Notes: generated by a model from the sequence alone, not told the origin. A DNA stretch of 31,997 bases from Patescibacteria group bacterium (GCA_018896765.1 JAHILZ010000018.1:1-31997); one strand, 5' to 3'; positions 7,438-17,146 are shown, counted from the first letter of the stretch. Numbers and translations: made by a program.

Positions 7438-7770
7438 ATGGCAATATCTTCATATTTGAGAGGTAAAAAGGGCCGTAGCGCAATTGATGAATTGGCTAGA
7501 AATATTCATCGGGATCGTATTCATGGAAAAATTAATATGAATGCAAAAGAAGAAAAACTATTAATAGAAAAAGCAAGAGCGGCGTATGACAAGGAAGGCG
7601 AAAGGGGCTTATATAAAATTAGAGAAAAGGATTTTGAAAGAAAAGTTTTGAATCCTCTTCGATTGGATCGCAATGATTTGCTTGAGCGCGACGAGGCGGA
7701 TTCGATAGCTAGTCGTTATGGCATTGAGCATCGCACGGATAAAGCAGACATGTCAGATATAGATGATTAA
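7438..7770 (+). CDS. hypothetical protein, charged, 110 aa
   Basis: This is a small, strongly charged, mostly helical protein with no membrane segment, cysteine motif or domain that I recognise. A basic N-terminus (YLRGKKGRS) gives way to an acidic tail (MSDIDD). No Shine-Dalgarno sequence precedes the ATG, in keeping with the rest of this genome. It stands alone between the divergent glycosyltransferase gene and a 267-bp gap. Coding is supported only by an open frame of reasonable length and codon use like its neighbours. Confidence 0.5.
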   Translation: MAISSYLRGKKGRSAIDELARNIHRDRIHGKINMNAKEEKLLIEKARAAYDKEGERGLYKIREKDFERKVLNPLRLDRNDLLERDEADSIASRYGIEHRTDKADMSDIDD

Positions 7771-8037
7771 TATTAAAACAGAGTAATTAATCTTTGGGTT
7801 TTTCCGTATTCGCATTTTTATAAAATCCCTTTATTTCCTTCTTTGCAAAGGGGGATTAAGGGGGATTTGAATAGCGCCGATATTTTTAACTTTTTTGTAT
7901 TTCATTTTTGCTTGGAATATAAAGAAAGCGCTGGCGCGTAAGAAAAAGCAACGCGCGAACGCACGGGAAAATTGTTTAGTTTTAAAAAACTTTTCTACGA
8001 ATATTATCAAATATTATTCCTAAGATCTATATAAATT
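7771..8037. repeat. intergenic gap with AAATCCC/GGGATTT inverted repeat
   Basis: At 7823-7868 AAATCCCTTTATTTCC is followed, after CTTCTTTGC, by AAAGGGGGATTAAGGGGGATTT, an imperfect inverted repeat with a more degenerate left arm. It could act as a terminator-like hairpin or be a small dispersed repeat. Just before the next gene an AT-rich TATATAAATT could be a -10 with little or no leader. Nothing else is visible in the gap. Confidence 0.5.
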
Positions 8038-8703
8038 ATGATTCATAAAAAAAATATTTTTACCGAATATCATCATACTTCTCGCGGCATGGCGCGAAAT
8101 GGCAAGAGTAAGGGGCAATTGGATATAGAATATTGCATTAATCATTCCGGCTTATCCCTTAAAAAAAAATATCTTACCACAAAACATATTATTCGCGCTA
8201 TTGAGGGCAAGGATATTTTTACGGAAGAAGAATTGAAGAAATATTTTATTCCTTTATGGCGGCAAAAAATAATAACCGAAGAGCAAGCTGAAAATATTTT
8301 AAATCTTTCCAAGGGTATATTGCCAAAACATGAAGCGGCAACAGTGGCGCCCAAAATGCCCGAGTTTAAAGAAACGAAGCCCAAAGTACAGATAAAAACG
8401 CCAAGATATGATAAATTAATGCTTGAGATGCAAGAAAAATCAGCAACTCGCATGGAAGCATATAATAATAGAAATAAGTCAGGCAGGCCAATAAGTAAAA
8501 AAACAGCTGAAGACGATGAAAACTCCGATAAAATATCAAATAGTAAATTTATTGATAGTAATAATAAATTCGGTAGAGGAGCAAGCAAAAAATTTGCTGA
8601 TAATGATAATTCAGAAAGAGCGCCAGAAGATGATATGACCGGCAATATTAAACTTACTAGAATAGCGCATAATAATTTTCCTCAATCGAGGCCGAAAGGA
8701 TAA
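8038..8703 (+). CDS. hypothetical protein, 221 aa, disordered C-terminus
   Basis: The first ~100 residues look folded and helical (LDIEYCINHSGLSL, then EEELKKYFIPLWRQ and EEQAENILNLSKGI), followed by a low-complexity region rich in Lys, Asn, Ser and Asp with repeated SKKTAEDD/SKKFADND-like stretches. No membrane segment or known domain is evident. It is followed by another unknown gene and then the TraG/VirD4-like ATPase, so a supporting role in that secretion or transfer system is possible but unproven. The ATG has no ribosome binding site and may be leaderless. Confidence 0.55.
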   Translation: MIHKKNIFTEYHHTSRGMARNGKSKGQLDIEYCINHSGLSLKKKYLTTKHIIRAIEGKDIFTEEELKKYFIPLWRQKIITEEQAENILNLSKGILPKHEAATVAPKMPEFKETKPKVQIKTPRYDKLMLEMQEKSATRMEAYNNRNKSGRPISKKTAEDDENSDKISNSKFIDSNNKFGRGASKKFADNDNSERAPEDDMTGNIKLTRIAHNNFPQSRPKG

Positions 8704-8757
8704 ATAATTTTAACGATAATTGAAAGACCGGAAATAAAATCGATAAATATTTATATT

Positions 8758-9288
8758 ATGCTTCCAAATTATCCTGAAAATAAAGAGAATATCGGCTCGC
8801 GAGAAAAAAGCGACGCCGAAATGCATGAAGAAATCGCTCGGTTGAAAAAACTTCTGGAGATAAAAGAAAAAGAGCTAAAGACTTCGCAGGGGGCAGCTTC
8901 TTTGAAGAGCGAAATCTTGCTTGTGCGCGAAAAACTTAAAGCGCGCGGCATTGAATATGAAGCGGGGAAAGAAAATAAAGAGGCAAAAAAAGAAACAATA
9001 AAAGAGAGCGCGAAAGAGGCGCCGGAGCAAAAATTTGAGGATTTAAGCATGGCGAGAAAAGCCGCTCCCACAAAGGCGCAAATAAAAAAAATTACGCGGC
9101 AGATGAAAGATGTCGATATAGCGCGTCAGCTTATTGTCTTGGTTGATCTGGCAAGGTTTAAAGGAGTTTACTATGCCGTCCGAATCGCCAAGAGGATTGG
9201 CAATGCTTATTTATTAGATCGGCTTCACGATGCGATTATAAACGACCTCTATGAAGATTTAATTAAAAATAAAAAATTATATCCATAG
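8758..9288 (+). CDS. coiled-coil protein upstream of TraG-like ATPase
   Basis: 176 residues. The N-terminal half is a charged coiled coil (AEMHEEIARLKKLLEIKEKEL and following), then a Lys/Glu-rich linker. The C-terminal ~70 residues look like a compact helical domain (DVDIARQLIVLVDLARFKGVYYAVRIAKRIGNAYLLDRLHD). No recognised family. The next gene, the membrane-anchored ATPase, begins 61 nt downstream with a small hairpin (TCCCGC/GCGGA) between them; they are likely expressed together. A structural or adaptor partner of the ATPase is a reasonable guess. Confidence 0.6.
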   Translation: MLPNYPENKENIGSREKSDAEMHEEIARLKKLLEIKEKELKTSQGAASLKSEILLVREKLKARGIEYEAGKENKEAKKETIKESAKEAPEQKFEDLSMARKAAPTKAQIKKITRQMKDVDIARQLIVLVDLARFKGVYYAVRIAKRIGNAYLLDRLHDAIINDLYEDLIKNKKLYP

Positions 9289-9349
9289 GGTATTTTTATT
9301 CTCTCCCGCAAGCGGAAGGATTTGATTATTTTGATATTTTATTAAAAAC

Positions 9350-11848
9350 ATGGCATATGAATTTTTAAATTTCTCGGCTGATAACGCATCTTCGGAAATT
9401 TTTGTTATTTTTTTAATGGCAATTTTTTTTGTTATTGTCGTTTTCTGCGCTTTTTTAAAGTGGCTGCGGATTCGGGAGGAGATGAAGCGTTCGTTGAATA
9501 TGGCGCTTTTTCTTGTTACTTTGCCCAAACAGGCTAAGGATGAAACAAGAGAGAAAGAAAAAAATGAAAAAGAGCTTGTGGCTATAATGGAGCAGCTTTA
9601 TGCGACTCTGGCAAAACTCGATAATAGTTATTGGTACGGACCATCGCATTTTTCTTTTGAAATTGCCGTAGAGTCAGCCGCTCAAGAAATCGGCTTTTAC
9701 GTGGGCGCTCCAAGGAAATTTGAAAAATTGATAGAAAAACAAATTCATAGTTTTTATGCCACCGCTCAAGTTGAACGGGTGGAAGATTATAATATATTTA
9801 TGCCGAATTCATTTGTGGCCGGCAAGACGCTTACTTTAAGCAATGAGTTTTTGTTTCCTCTTAGAACCTATCAAAGTTTGGAGTTTGATCCTCTTAATAA
9901 TATTACGAATACTCTTAGCAAGCTTCCTATCGGAGAGGGAGCTTCGGTGCAGTTGTTGATAAAACCTGTAGCCGTAGGATGGAAGTATAAAAGTTTTCAT
10001 TTTATCAAACAAATTCAAAAAGAAGGCTTGCAAAAAGCTGTCACCGGCCAGAAATTTGCCAGTAAGATCAATAAATTAATTCAACGGAAACCTAAAAAAG
10101 ACCCAAAGAATCCTGTTCCCGAAGAAATATATAAGCTTTCTCCGCTTGACGAGGAGGCAATCAAGTTAATTGAAGGAAAGGCGAATAAAACAGGGTTTTT
10201 GGCTAATATCAGAATTATTGCCGCCGCGCCTCAGCAGGAACGCGCGAAAGATATTGTTAATGAAATTGAAAGGGCTTTCAGCCAGTTCGAATGGCCTAAT
10301 TTAAATAGTTTTAAAACAGGAAAGATGGAATCGAATAAAGAGAAATCTTTGAGCAATTTTTCATATAATTTTATTTTTCGAAATTTTGAGAAGAGCAAAG
10401 CAATGATTCTTGATACGGAAGAGCTGGCTAGTATTTTTCATTTTCCAACTGTTGTTTTGGAAACGCCAAAGGTTAAATGGCTGCAAACTAAAAATGCTCC
10501 GCCGCCTCAAAATTTATCTGCCGACGGCTTGGTATTAGGATATAATATTTATCGCGGCGAGGAAGTGGTGATAAAAATCGCCAAAGAAGACAGGAGGCGC
10601 CATATTTACGCTATCGGTCAGACCGGAACCGGCAAGTCGAATTTTTTCGCGGAAATGATAAAAAAAGATATTGCCGCGGGAGAGGGAGTTTGTGTTATTG
10701 ATCCACATGGAGATCTGGTGGATGATGTGTTGACTTGCATTCCGGAAAATCGCGTGGAAGACGTGATTGTTTTTGATCCATCCGATACCGTGCGCCCTCT
10801 CGGCTTGAATATGCTTGAAGTTGCCAGCGAGGATCAAAAGGATTTTGCCGTGCAAGAAATGATCACTATATTTTATAAGTTATTTCCCCCGGAAATGATC
10901 GGCCCGATGTTCGAGCATAATATGAGAAATGTGATGCTGACTTTGATGGCGGATGCCGAGTATCCCGGAACAATCGTCGAGATACCAAGAATGTTTACGG
11001 ATACCGAGTTTCAAAAATTAAAAGTAAGCAAAGTAACGGATCCGGTTGTGCGCGCTTTTTGGGAAAAAGAAATGGCCAAGACCAGTGATTTCCATAAGTC
11101 GGAAATGCTCGGCTATTTGATTTCAAAAATCGGCAGGTTCGTGGAAAATTCTATGATGCGCAATATAATCGGCCAGGAAAAATCCGGCTTTAATTTGAGG
11201 GATATTATGGATAATCAAAAAATATTGCTGGTAAATCTTTCCAAGGGAAAAACTGGCGAAGTCAATAGCAGTCTTCTCGGATTGATCATTGTTTCAAAGC
11301 TTCAGATGGCGGCAATGAGCCGGACTGATATTCCGCAAGAGTTAAGAAAAGATTTTTATCTGTATATTGACGAGTTTCATAATTTCACGACCGATTCGAT
11401 CGCAACTATACTTTCCGAAGCCAGAAAGTATCGATTGAATTTGAATATAGCGCATCAGTTTATAGCTCAGCTTCCGGAGAATATCAGAGACGCGGTTTTT
11501 GGCAATGTCGGCACTTTTGTCTGCTTTCGAATTGGCGCCGATGACGCGGAGTTTGTTGCCAAGCAGTTTATGCCGGTATTTAATGAACAAGATTTGATAA
11601 ATATTGATAATTATAACGCCTATGTCAAACTAATGATAAAAGGAACTGTTAACAGGCCTTTTAATATGCGCGTTTATCCGCCTACCAAAGGAAGCACCGA
11701 AATCGCTTTGGCGGTAAAAGAATTATCCCGCTTAAAATACGGCCGGCCGAGAGAGATCGTGGAAAAGAGAATTTTGGAGCGAAGCCAGCTTGGGTCGGCT
11801 TTGACAAAATCTTCCGCGGCGATGGTGCCGGGAGAAAAGCTTGGCTAA
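9350..11848 (+). CDS. TraG/VirD4-like type IV secretion ATPase, membrane anchored
   Basis: 832 residues. One N-terminal membrane helix (residues ~13-37, IFVIFLMAIFFVIVVFCAFL) is followed by a ~370-residue cytoplasmic region, then a RecA-type motor: Walker A GQTGTGKSN near residue 425, DPHGDLVDDV after it, and Walker B YIDEFHNF near residue 670. The sensor region ARKYRLNLNIAHQFIAQLPE is typical of conjugative coupling proteins and HerA/TraG ATPases. It probably moves DNA or protein across the membrane. Relaxase, VirB4 and pilus genes are not in the window. The methyltransferase gene begins 16 nt after its stop, so they may form one transcription unit. Confidence 0.85.
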   Translation: MAYEFLNFSADNASSEIFVIFLMAIFFVIVVFCAFLKWLRIREEMKRSLNMALFLVTLPKQAKDETREKEKNEKELVAIMEQLYATLAKLDNSYWYGPSHFSFEIAVESAAQEIGFYVGAPRKFEKLIEKQIHSFYATAQVERVEDYNIFMPNSFVAGKTLTLSNEFLFPLRTYQSLEFDPLNNITNTLSKLPIGEGASVQLLIKPVAVGWKYKSFHFIKQIQKEGLQKAVTGQKFASKINKLIQRKPKKDPKNPVPEEIYKLSPLDEEAIKLIEGKANKTGFLANIRIIAAAPQQERAKDIVNEIERAFSQFEWPNLNSFKTGKMESNKEKSLSNFSYNFIFRNFEKSKAMILDTEELASIFHFPTVVLETPKVKWLQTKNAPPPQNLSADGLVLGYNIYRGEEVVIKIAKEDRRRHIYAIGQTGTGKSNFFAEMIKKDIAAGEGVCVIDPHGDLVDDVLTCIPENRVEDVIVFDPSDTVRPLGLNMLEVASEDQKDFAVQEMITIFYKLFPPEMIGPMFEHNMRNVMLTLMADAEYPGTIVEIPRMFTDTEFQKLKVSKVTDPVVRAFWEKEMAKTSDFHKSEMLGYLISKIGRFVENSMMRNIIGQEKSGFNLRDIMDNQKILLVNLSKGKTGEVNSSLLGLIIVSKLQMAAMSRTDIPQELRKDFYLYIDEFHNFTTDSIATILSEARKYRLNLNIAHQFIAQLPENIRDAVFGNVGTFVCFRIGADDAEFVAKQFMPVFNEQDLINIDNYNAYVKLMIKGTVNRPFNMRVYPPTKGSTEIALAVKELSRLKYGRPREIVEKRILERSQLGSALTKSSAAMVPGEKLG

Positions 11849-11864
11849 CAGATAAGAAAAAAAT

Positions 11865-13619
11865 ATGGCAAGAAAAATAAATTACGACAATTGGTCGAAA
11901 GAAGAACTGATCAAAGAATTGAGACGTATCAAAGAAACGAAATACGGTCTTGTTTGGCATAGAGATTTGCCGGAAGAAAAAATTGATATTCTTATCAATC
12001 CAGACGCGCGAACTCCCAATGAAATGTTTCCGAATGAAATGGCAGGCAAGCCGTTTCCGGTTTTGAAAGAAGTTAAAGGCAAAGAAATAAAAGGCGATAA
12101 AGGCAAACCGGTAAATTTACTGATTGAAGGTGATAATTATCATTCGCTTGCGGTTTTGAATTTTACGCATCAAGAAGCGATAGATTTTATTTACATTGAC
12201 CCACCTTATAACACTGGTGCAAGAGATTGGAAATATAATAACAATTTTGTTGACATTGCTGATCCTTTTCGCCATAGCAAATGGCTTTCTTTAATGGAAA
12301 AACGCTTAAAGCTAGCAAAAAATTTACTTAAAGAAGACGGGATAATATGTGTTACAATTGACGATAACGAGCTAGCCCCACTTTGGATGTTAATGAATGA
12401 AATTTTTGACGAACAAAATCACTTAGGAAGTATAGCGATAAGAAATAATCCTGGAGGCAGAAAAACTGATCGAAAAGTCGCCTTGGTTCATGAGTATGCT
12501 TTATTTTTTGGAAAGAGTAGCGAAGCAAAAATTAGTAAAATTGCAATTCCACCAGAAGAAAAGACCCATACTTATCTACAAGATACTGACGGTAGTTATT
12601 ATGAAAAACGGAATTTGAGAAAAGATGGCATTGATAGTACAGCAATTAATAAAAAGGGAAAATTATCAGAAAGATATTATCCAATTTATTTTGATCCAAA
12701 AACAGGAGGAGTAAGTACTCAAAAAAAATATAAAATAGAAATATTACCAATTGATCAAAAAAGAGAAAAGAGGATTTGGCGTCGCGCGAAAGAAGCAATT
12801 GATATAATGTTTAAAGATGGCAATCTTTGGGTAAAAGAAATAAAGGGAGTTTACCAAATTTTCTATAAATTCAGAGGTGGATTAGAGGGGCAAATGCCAA
12901 AAAGTATTTGGTATGATTCAAAATTTTCTGCAAGCGAGTATGGTACGCAAATATTACATTCCATTATGGGACAGCGAGAATTGTTTCAATATCCTAAATC
13001 ACCTTACGCGGTTATGGAATGTATACTAGCTGGTACAAGTAGAAAGAACGCAATCATTTTAGATTTTTTTGCAGGCTCAGGGACTACAGGGCAGGCAGTC
13101 ATGGAATTAAACAAAAAAGATGATGGTAATCGCCAATTTATTCTTTGCACAAACAATGAAAACAATATCTGCACTGATGTTTGCTATCCGCGCGTTAAAA
13201 AGGTTATTAAAGGATATAAAAACAGCAAGAGTGAAAATGTTGCCGGACTTGGCGGAAATTTAAAATACTACACTTGTGATTTTGTGAAAGCCGAACCAAC
13301 GGATAAAAACAAGCGAAAACTAGTAAGCGAATCAACGGAAATGCTTTGTATTCGCGAAAACACTTTTGAATTGGTGCAAGACGAAAGCGATTTTAAGATT
13401 TTTAAAAACAGCGACAAATACGTTGGTATTATTTTTTACGAGGAAGCTATTAGTGATTTCAAAAAAGCGATCAAAAAAATTAAAGGGCACTTCAATACCT
13501 ATGTATTTTCGCTCGGTGACGACCCGCACGAAAAACAATTTGCCGATGTAAAAAATAAAGTTACCCTTTGCGCAATACCCGAAGTGATTTTGAAAGTTTA
13601 TCGGGAAATTTTTAAGTAA
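11865..13619 (+). CDS. mod: type III restriction-modification DNA methyltransferase (Mod)
   Basis: 584 residues, beta-class adenine methyltransferase order: motif IV DPPY at 112-115 comes before motif I DFFAGSGT at 400-407. The region between motifs normally contains the target recognition domain. Mod methylates one strand of an asymmetric site and gives specificity to the Res subunit, encoded two genes on. The central part (about 12440-13060) is visibly more AT-rich than the flanks (roughly 25-30% GC in sampled lines against 40-50%), as if the recognition domain had been exchanged. The stop is one base before the next start. The start follows AAAAAAAT with no Shine-Dalgarno sequence. Confidence 0.9.
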   Translation: MARKINYDNWSKEELIKELRRIKETKYGLVWHRDLPEEKIDILINPDARTPNEMFPNEMAGKPFPVLKEVKGKEIKGDKGKPVNLLIEGDNYHSLAVLNFTHQEAIDFIYIDPPYNTGARDWKYNNNFVDIADPFRHSKWLSLMEKRLKLAKNLLKEDGIICVTIDDNELAPLWMLMNEIFDEQNHLGSIAIRNNPGGRKTDRKVALVHEYALFFGKSSEAKISKIAIPPEEKTHTYLQDTDGSYYEKRNLRKDGIDSTAINKKGKLSERYYPIYFDPKTGGVSTQKKYKIEILPIDQKREKRIWRRAKEAIDIMFKDGNLWVKEIKGVYQIFYKFRGGLEGQMPKSIWYDSKFSASEYGTQILHSIMGQRELFQYPKSPYAVMECILAGTSRKNAIILDFFAGSGTTGQAVMELNKKDDGNRQFILCTNNENNICTDVCYPRVKKVIKGYKNSKSENVAGLGGNLKYYTCDFVKAEPTDKNKRKLVSESTEMLCIRENTFELVQDESDFKIFKNSDKYVGIIFYEEAISDFKKAIKKIKGHFNTYVFSLGDDPHEKQFADVKNKVTLCAIPEVILKVYREIFK

Positions 13620-13620
13620 T

Positions 13621-14196
13621 ATGGACAAAGAAATATACATACATCCGATTTTTAACGATTTGTTGAACAATTTGCGTTTCTTTTTTGTTGGAATCAATAT
13701 GATGTCTATGCCAGATTTTCAGAATGCATTAATTACTGACCACAAAGGAGAAAAGAGTACATTAGAAATTTCTGTCAAGTACGATGATTTGAAGTGTATT
13801 AAATATGATATTCGGGATGTTTTTGATTCATTTAACAAGGTTGTTGGATTAGAATTGGTAGAAGATAAAGTTCATGCCAATATTATGAATTTAATGAATT
13901 TTCAGGCACGGCAAATTGCAATTTCATTGTTCAATATTTTAGAAAATTCAGATTTCAATAATAGTATTAACAAAGAGGAAATTTTTAAATTTGCAAATCA
14001 TATAAGAAATGGGGCGGCACATAATAATAAATTTAATTTTAATAAAAAAACGACATCCGAATTACCAGTTAGTTGGAAAAATAAAAGAATCGAATCTTCT
14101 TTGCACGGCACAGAAGTGTTTAATAAGTTTTTAACACCAGCAGATTTGATTTTATTGATTTCTGATTTTTCTAACATTATCAAAAATTATAAATAA
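13621..14196 (+). CDS. HEPN-like protein between mod and res
   Basis: 191 residues, mostly helical and AT-rich compared with mod and res. Near residue 129 it has R-N-G-A-A-H, an R-x4-H motif of the kind that forms the RNase active site in HEPN domains, at the start of a late helix as in those families (FANHIRNGAAHNN). No membrane segment. It is fitted between mod and res with one-base gaps on both sides, so translation is probably coupled. HEPN proteins often act as toxins or effectors that cut RNA in defence systems; a guard for the restriction system is an inference. A non-catalytic helical scaffold is the alternative. Confidence 0.6.
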   Translation: MDKEIYIHPIFNDLLNNLRFFFVGINMMSMPDFQNALITDHKGEKSTLEISVKYDDLKCIKYDIRDVFDSFNKVVGLELVEDKVHANIMNLMNFQARQIAISLFNILENSDFNNSINKEEIFKFANHIRNGAAHNNKFNFNKKTTSELPVSWKNKRIESSLHGTEVFNKFLTPADLILLISDFSNIIKNYK

Positions 14197-14197
14197 T

Positions 14198-16447
14198 ATG
14201 TGGATTGAATTTAAAGATTACCAAGAAAAAGCCATAGTAAAGTTGAAGCAGGAAGTCAACGATCTTTTGAATATGGAAGGAAATAAAATCTGCATTTTTA
14301 AATCGCCGACTGGCTCCGGCAAAACGCTGATAGTGGCGGAGTTTTTAAAGCGGCTTATTGATTCGCGCATAGACGGTAAAAAGTTTTCGTTCATTTGGAT
14401 TGCTGTCAACAAATTACACGACCAAAGCCGCAATAGCTTAAAGAAATATTACGACCAGTTTGGCGTTGGTCTTAAGTGTTCGTATTTTGAAGATTTGGAC
14501 GAAAGAAAAATCGGCGAAAATGAGATTTTATTTCTAAACTGGGCGAGTATCAATAAAGGTGAAAAAGGGATTATTACGAGAGCCAACGAAAGAGATAACG
14601 ATCTTTCTAATGTAATTGCCCGGACAAAAGACGAAGGCAGAATAATCATTTTGATTATTGATGAAAGCCATCATACGGCCAAAGGAGAAGAATCGAAATC
14701 AGTTATCAGTGAGATTGCGCCCAAGATAACAATTGAAGTATCGGCAACGCCGCAAATCAGCGATGCAAACCGGATAGTTGATGTGGATCGCGCGGAAGTT
14801 AGAGACGAGGGGATGATCAAGAAAGAAGTGATTGTTAATGATGATTTTGAAAATTATGAAATTGATAAAAGAAAGAATGATGAATCTGCGGACGAAATAG
14901 TGCTTAAGGCGGCATTGAAAAAAAGAATTGAGTTGCAAAAGCAGTTTGAATCTTTGAATGCCAATGTTAACCCGTTGTTATTAATCCAGTTGCCGGATAC
15001 AAGACAGGGAATGCCGGACAAAAAGACGGAAGTTTTGGCCCTATTAAAAAAATTCGGCTATACAACGGAAAATGGAAATTTGGCAATCTATCTTTCAGAA
15101 AAAGACAGTAAAATAAATCTTGAAAATATTGAAAAAAACGAGAATGAAGTTGAGGTTATGATTTTTAAGCAAGCGATAGCGCTTGGATGGGATTGTCCGC
15201 GCGCGCATATCATGGTTCTTTTTCGCCAGTGGAAAGAAGAAACATTGGTATTTTCGTTGCAAACATTGGGTCGGATTATGCGTATGCCGGAACAGAAGCA
15301 TTATTCTATTTCCGATTTGAATAGGGCTTATCTCTATACAAGTCTTTCAGACATTAATACTAGGGTCGCAAATGATATAGCGCATGACTTTAAGGTTTTT
15401 GAAGGCAAGCGGCGTGAGGATTACGAGAATATTAATTTGATTTCATATCACTCCAAGCGATTTCGCGAAGAAACAAGACTGTCGTCTGATTTCGTGCCGA
15501 TTTTCTTTCAAGCTGCGGACGAATTAAAATTTAAAAGCCACATATCTCTTAAACACAGTCTTGTTGATACTAAAATTATTGCCAGCGGAAAAGTTTATGA
15601 TACGGACAAAGAAGCGAAAAATATTGAAAAGAAAGGCACATTGGATATTCCAAAAAACGAAGTTGAGTTGCAAAACGCTTTTGATTTTTTTGCGCGGGAA
15701 AATCTTGCGCCATTTCATCCCGAACTTCGTTCTATCAAGCGTATTAATGATTCTTTGTATCGCTTCTTTGATAAATCGTTTAAAATGGATGTTGATGATT
15801 GGCCAAAAATCCAAGCTATTGTTTTAGCCGAGGAAAACCGTCAAGCTGTAATTGATGTCATCAATCGGGCCAAAGAGCTTTATCAAGAAGTCGTTGGCAA
15901 GGGAAAGCACGAGGTTATCCCAAATGACGAGCCGTGGAATATACCGGAGGCGATTAATTATAATTTGGCGTTTCTTAAAAAGGACTATAAGAGATCAATT
16001 ATTCAGCCGTATTACGCAAAGACAAAAGGAGATGATCAGTTATCGCTTTTTGAAGAAGATAGTGATATTGAAGTTGAGTTTATCAAGTATTTAGAAAAAG
16101 CCAAGCAAGTGAAATGGTGGTTTAAAAATGGCAAACAAGACGGCTCGTATTTTGCCGTTCCATATATTGAAAACAGACAAGAGAAACCGTTTTATCTTGA
16201 TTTTATAGTTATGCTTAATGATGGACGGATTGGTTTGTTCGATACGAAAGGCGGAATTTACGCTAAAACCGCAAAGGAACGAGCTGAAGGATTGGCAAAA
16301 TATATTGCGATGGAAAACAAAAAAAGCAAAAAAATGTTTGGTGGCATTGTTTTAAAGGATAAGAATAGCTGGAGATATAGCGACAGTAAAAAATACGAAT
16401 ACAATTCGAATGATTTAAGGAATTGGAAATTTTTAGATTTAAATTAA
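14198..16447 (+). CDS. res: type III restriction enzyme helicase-nuclease subunit (Res)
   Basis: 749 residues. Superfamily 2 helicase with Walker A SPTGSGKT (36-43) and DESHH (155-159) as motif II; motif VI is recognisable in the LQTLGRIMRMPEQ segment. The C-terminal nuclease is of PD-(D/E)xK type: D668 in FYLDFIV and D682-T-K684 in LFDTKGG. It is shorter than many Res proteins (often 900 or more residues), but no core motif is missing. With Mod it cleaves DNA near unmethylated sites after ATP-driven movement. The start is one base after the HEPN-like gene stop and rnhB begins three bases after its own. Confidence 0.88.
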   Translation: MWIEFKDYQEKAIVKLKQEVNDLLNMEGNKICIFKSPTGSGKTLIVAEFLKRLIDSRIDGKKFSFIWIAVNKLHDQSRNSLKKYYDQFGVGLKCSYFEDLDERKIGENEILFLNWASINKGEKGIITRANERDNDLSNVIARTKDEGRIIILIIDESHHTAKGEESKSVISEIAPKITIEVSATPQISDANRIVDVDRAEVRDEGMIKKEVIVNDDFENYEIDKRKNDESADEIVLKAALKKRIELQKQFESLNANVNPLLLIQLPDTRQGMPDKKTEVLALLKKFGYTTENGNLAIYLSEKDSKINLENIEKNENEVEVMIFKQAIALGWDCPRAHIMVLFRQWKEETLVFSLQTLGRIMRMPEQKHYSISDLNRAYLYTSLSDINTRVANDIAHDFKVFEGKRREDYENINLISYHSKRFREETRLSSDFVPIFFQAADELKFKSHISLKHSLVDTKIIASGKVYDTDKEAKNIEKKGTLDIPKNEVELQNAFDFFARENLAPFHPELRSIKRINDSLYRFFDKSFKMDVDDWPKIQAIVLAEENRQAVIDVINRAKELYQEVVGKGKHEVIPNDEPWNIPEAINYNLAFLKKDYKRSIIQPYYAKTKGDDQLSLFEEDSDIEVEFIKYLEKAKQVKWWFKNGKQDGSYFAVPYIENRQEKPFYLDFIVMLNDGRIGLFDTKGGIYAKTAKERAEGLAKYIAMENKKSKKMFGGIVLKDKNSWRYSDSKKYEYNSNDLRNWKFLDLN

Positions 16448-16450
16448 AAA

Positions 16451-17146
16451 ATGCATTTTCCTAGTTTTGATTACGAGACTAAACTTATAGGTTCGGGTTT
16501 TAGCCGGATTTGCGGAATTGATGAAGTCGGAAGAGGTCCTTTGGCCGGACCGGTGGTAGCGGCAGCGGTTCTGATTAGCGCGGAATTATTCAAGGATTTA
16601 TCCGGTTTTAAAGGCATTAACGATTCGAAAAAACTAAGCGCCAAGAGGCGAGAGAAATGGTATGAAATTCTGACTAAGCGCGAAAAAATTAAATGGGGAA
16701 TAGGAATAGTTTCGGAAAAAATAATCGATAGAATAAATATTTTGGAAGCGACAAAGCTCGCGATGATGGAGGCGATTAAAATGTTAGTCCGTCAGCCGGC
16801 GGATATGCCCGCTTCCGCAATGTTTCAGCGAGGCGAGCCGGATTTTTTATTGATAGACGGCAATTTTACTTTGGAAATTCCGGATTTAAGCCAAAAAGCT
16901 ATTCCGCGCGGAGATGCCAAAGTAATTTCCATTGCCGCGGCTTCGATTATCGCCAAAGTAACTCGCGATCGGATGATGAGGCAATATCATGAAGATTATC
17001 CTGAATATGGTTTTGACAAGCATAAAGGATATGGCACGGCAATGCATATTGAAATGATTAAGAAATACGGCCCGTGCGCGATACACAGAAAAAGCTTTGA
17101 GCCGATAAAAGGAATGATGAAGTTCGTAAAGTCCAAAAGTCTATAA
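16451..17146 (+). CDS. rnhB: ribonuclease HII
   Basis: 231 residues. The N-terminal motif GIDEVGRGPLAGP carries the first two acidic active-site residues (D24, E25). A later LLIDGN and AAASIIAKVTRDRMM match conserved RNase HII blocks, and HKGYGT lies near the end. It removes RNA from RNA-DNA hybrids and single ribonucleotides from DNA. A short insertion (about residues 115-130, QPADMPASAMFQRGEPD) is not typical. The last few codons (VKSKSL) are written in the AAGTC-type repeat that surrounds the next gene, so the natural C-terminus may have been altered by that repeat. Placement directly after res is probably chance of gene order. Confidence 0.92.
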   Translation: MHFPSFDYETKLIGSGFSRICGIDEVGRGPLAGPVVAAAVLISAELFKDLSGFKGINDSKKLSAKRREKWYEILTKREKIKWGIGIVSEKIIDRINILEATKLAMMEAIKMLVRQPADMPASAMFQRGEPDFLLIDGNFTLEIPDLSQKAIPRGDAKVISIAAASIIAKVTRDRMMRQYHEDYPEYGFDKHKGYGTAMHIEMIKKYGPCAIHRKSFEPIKGMMKFVKSKSL

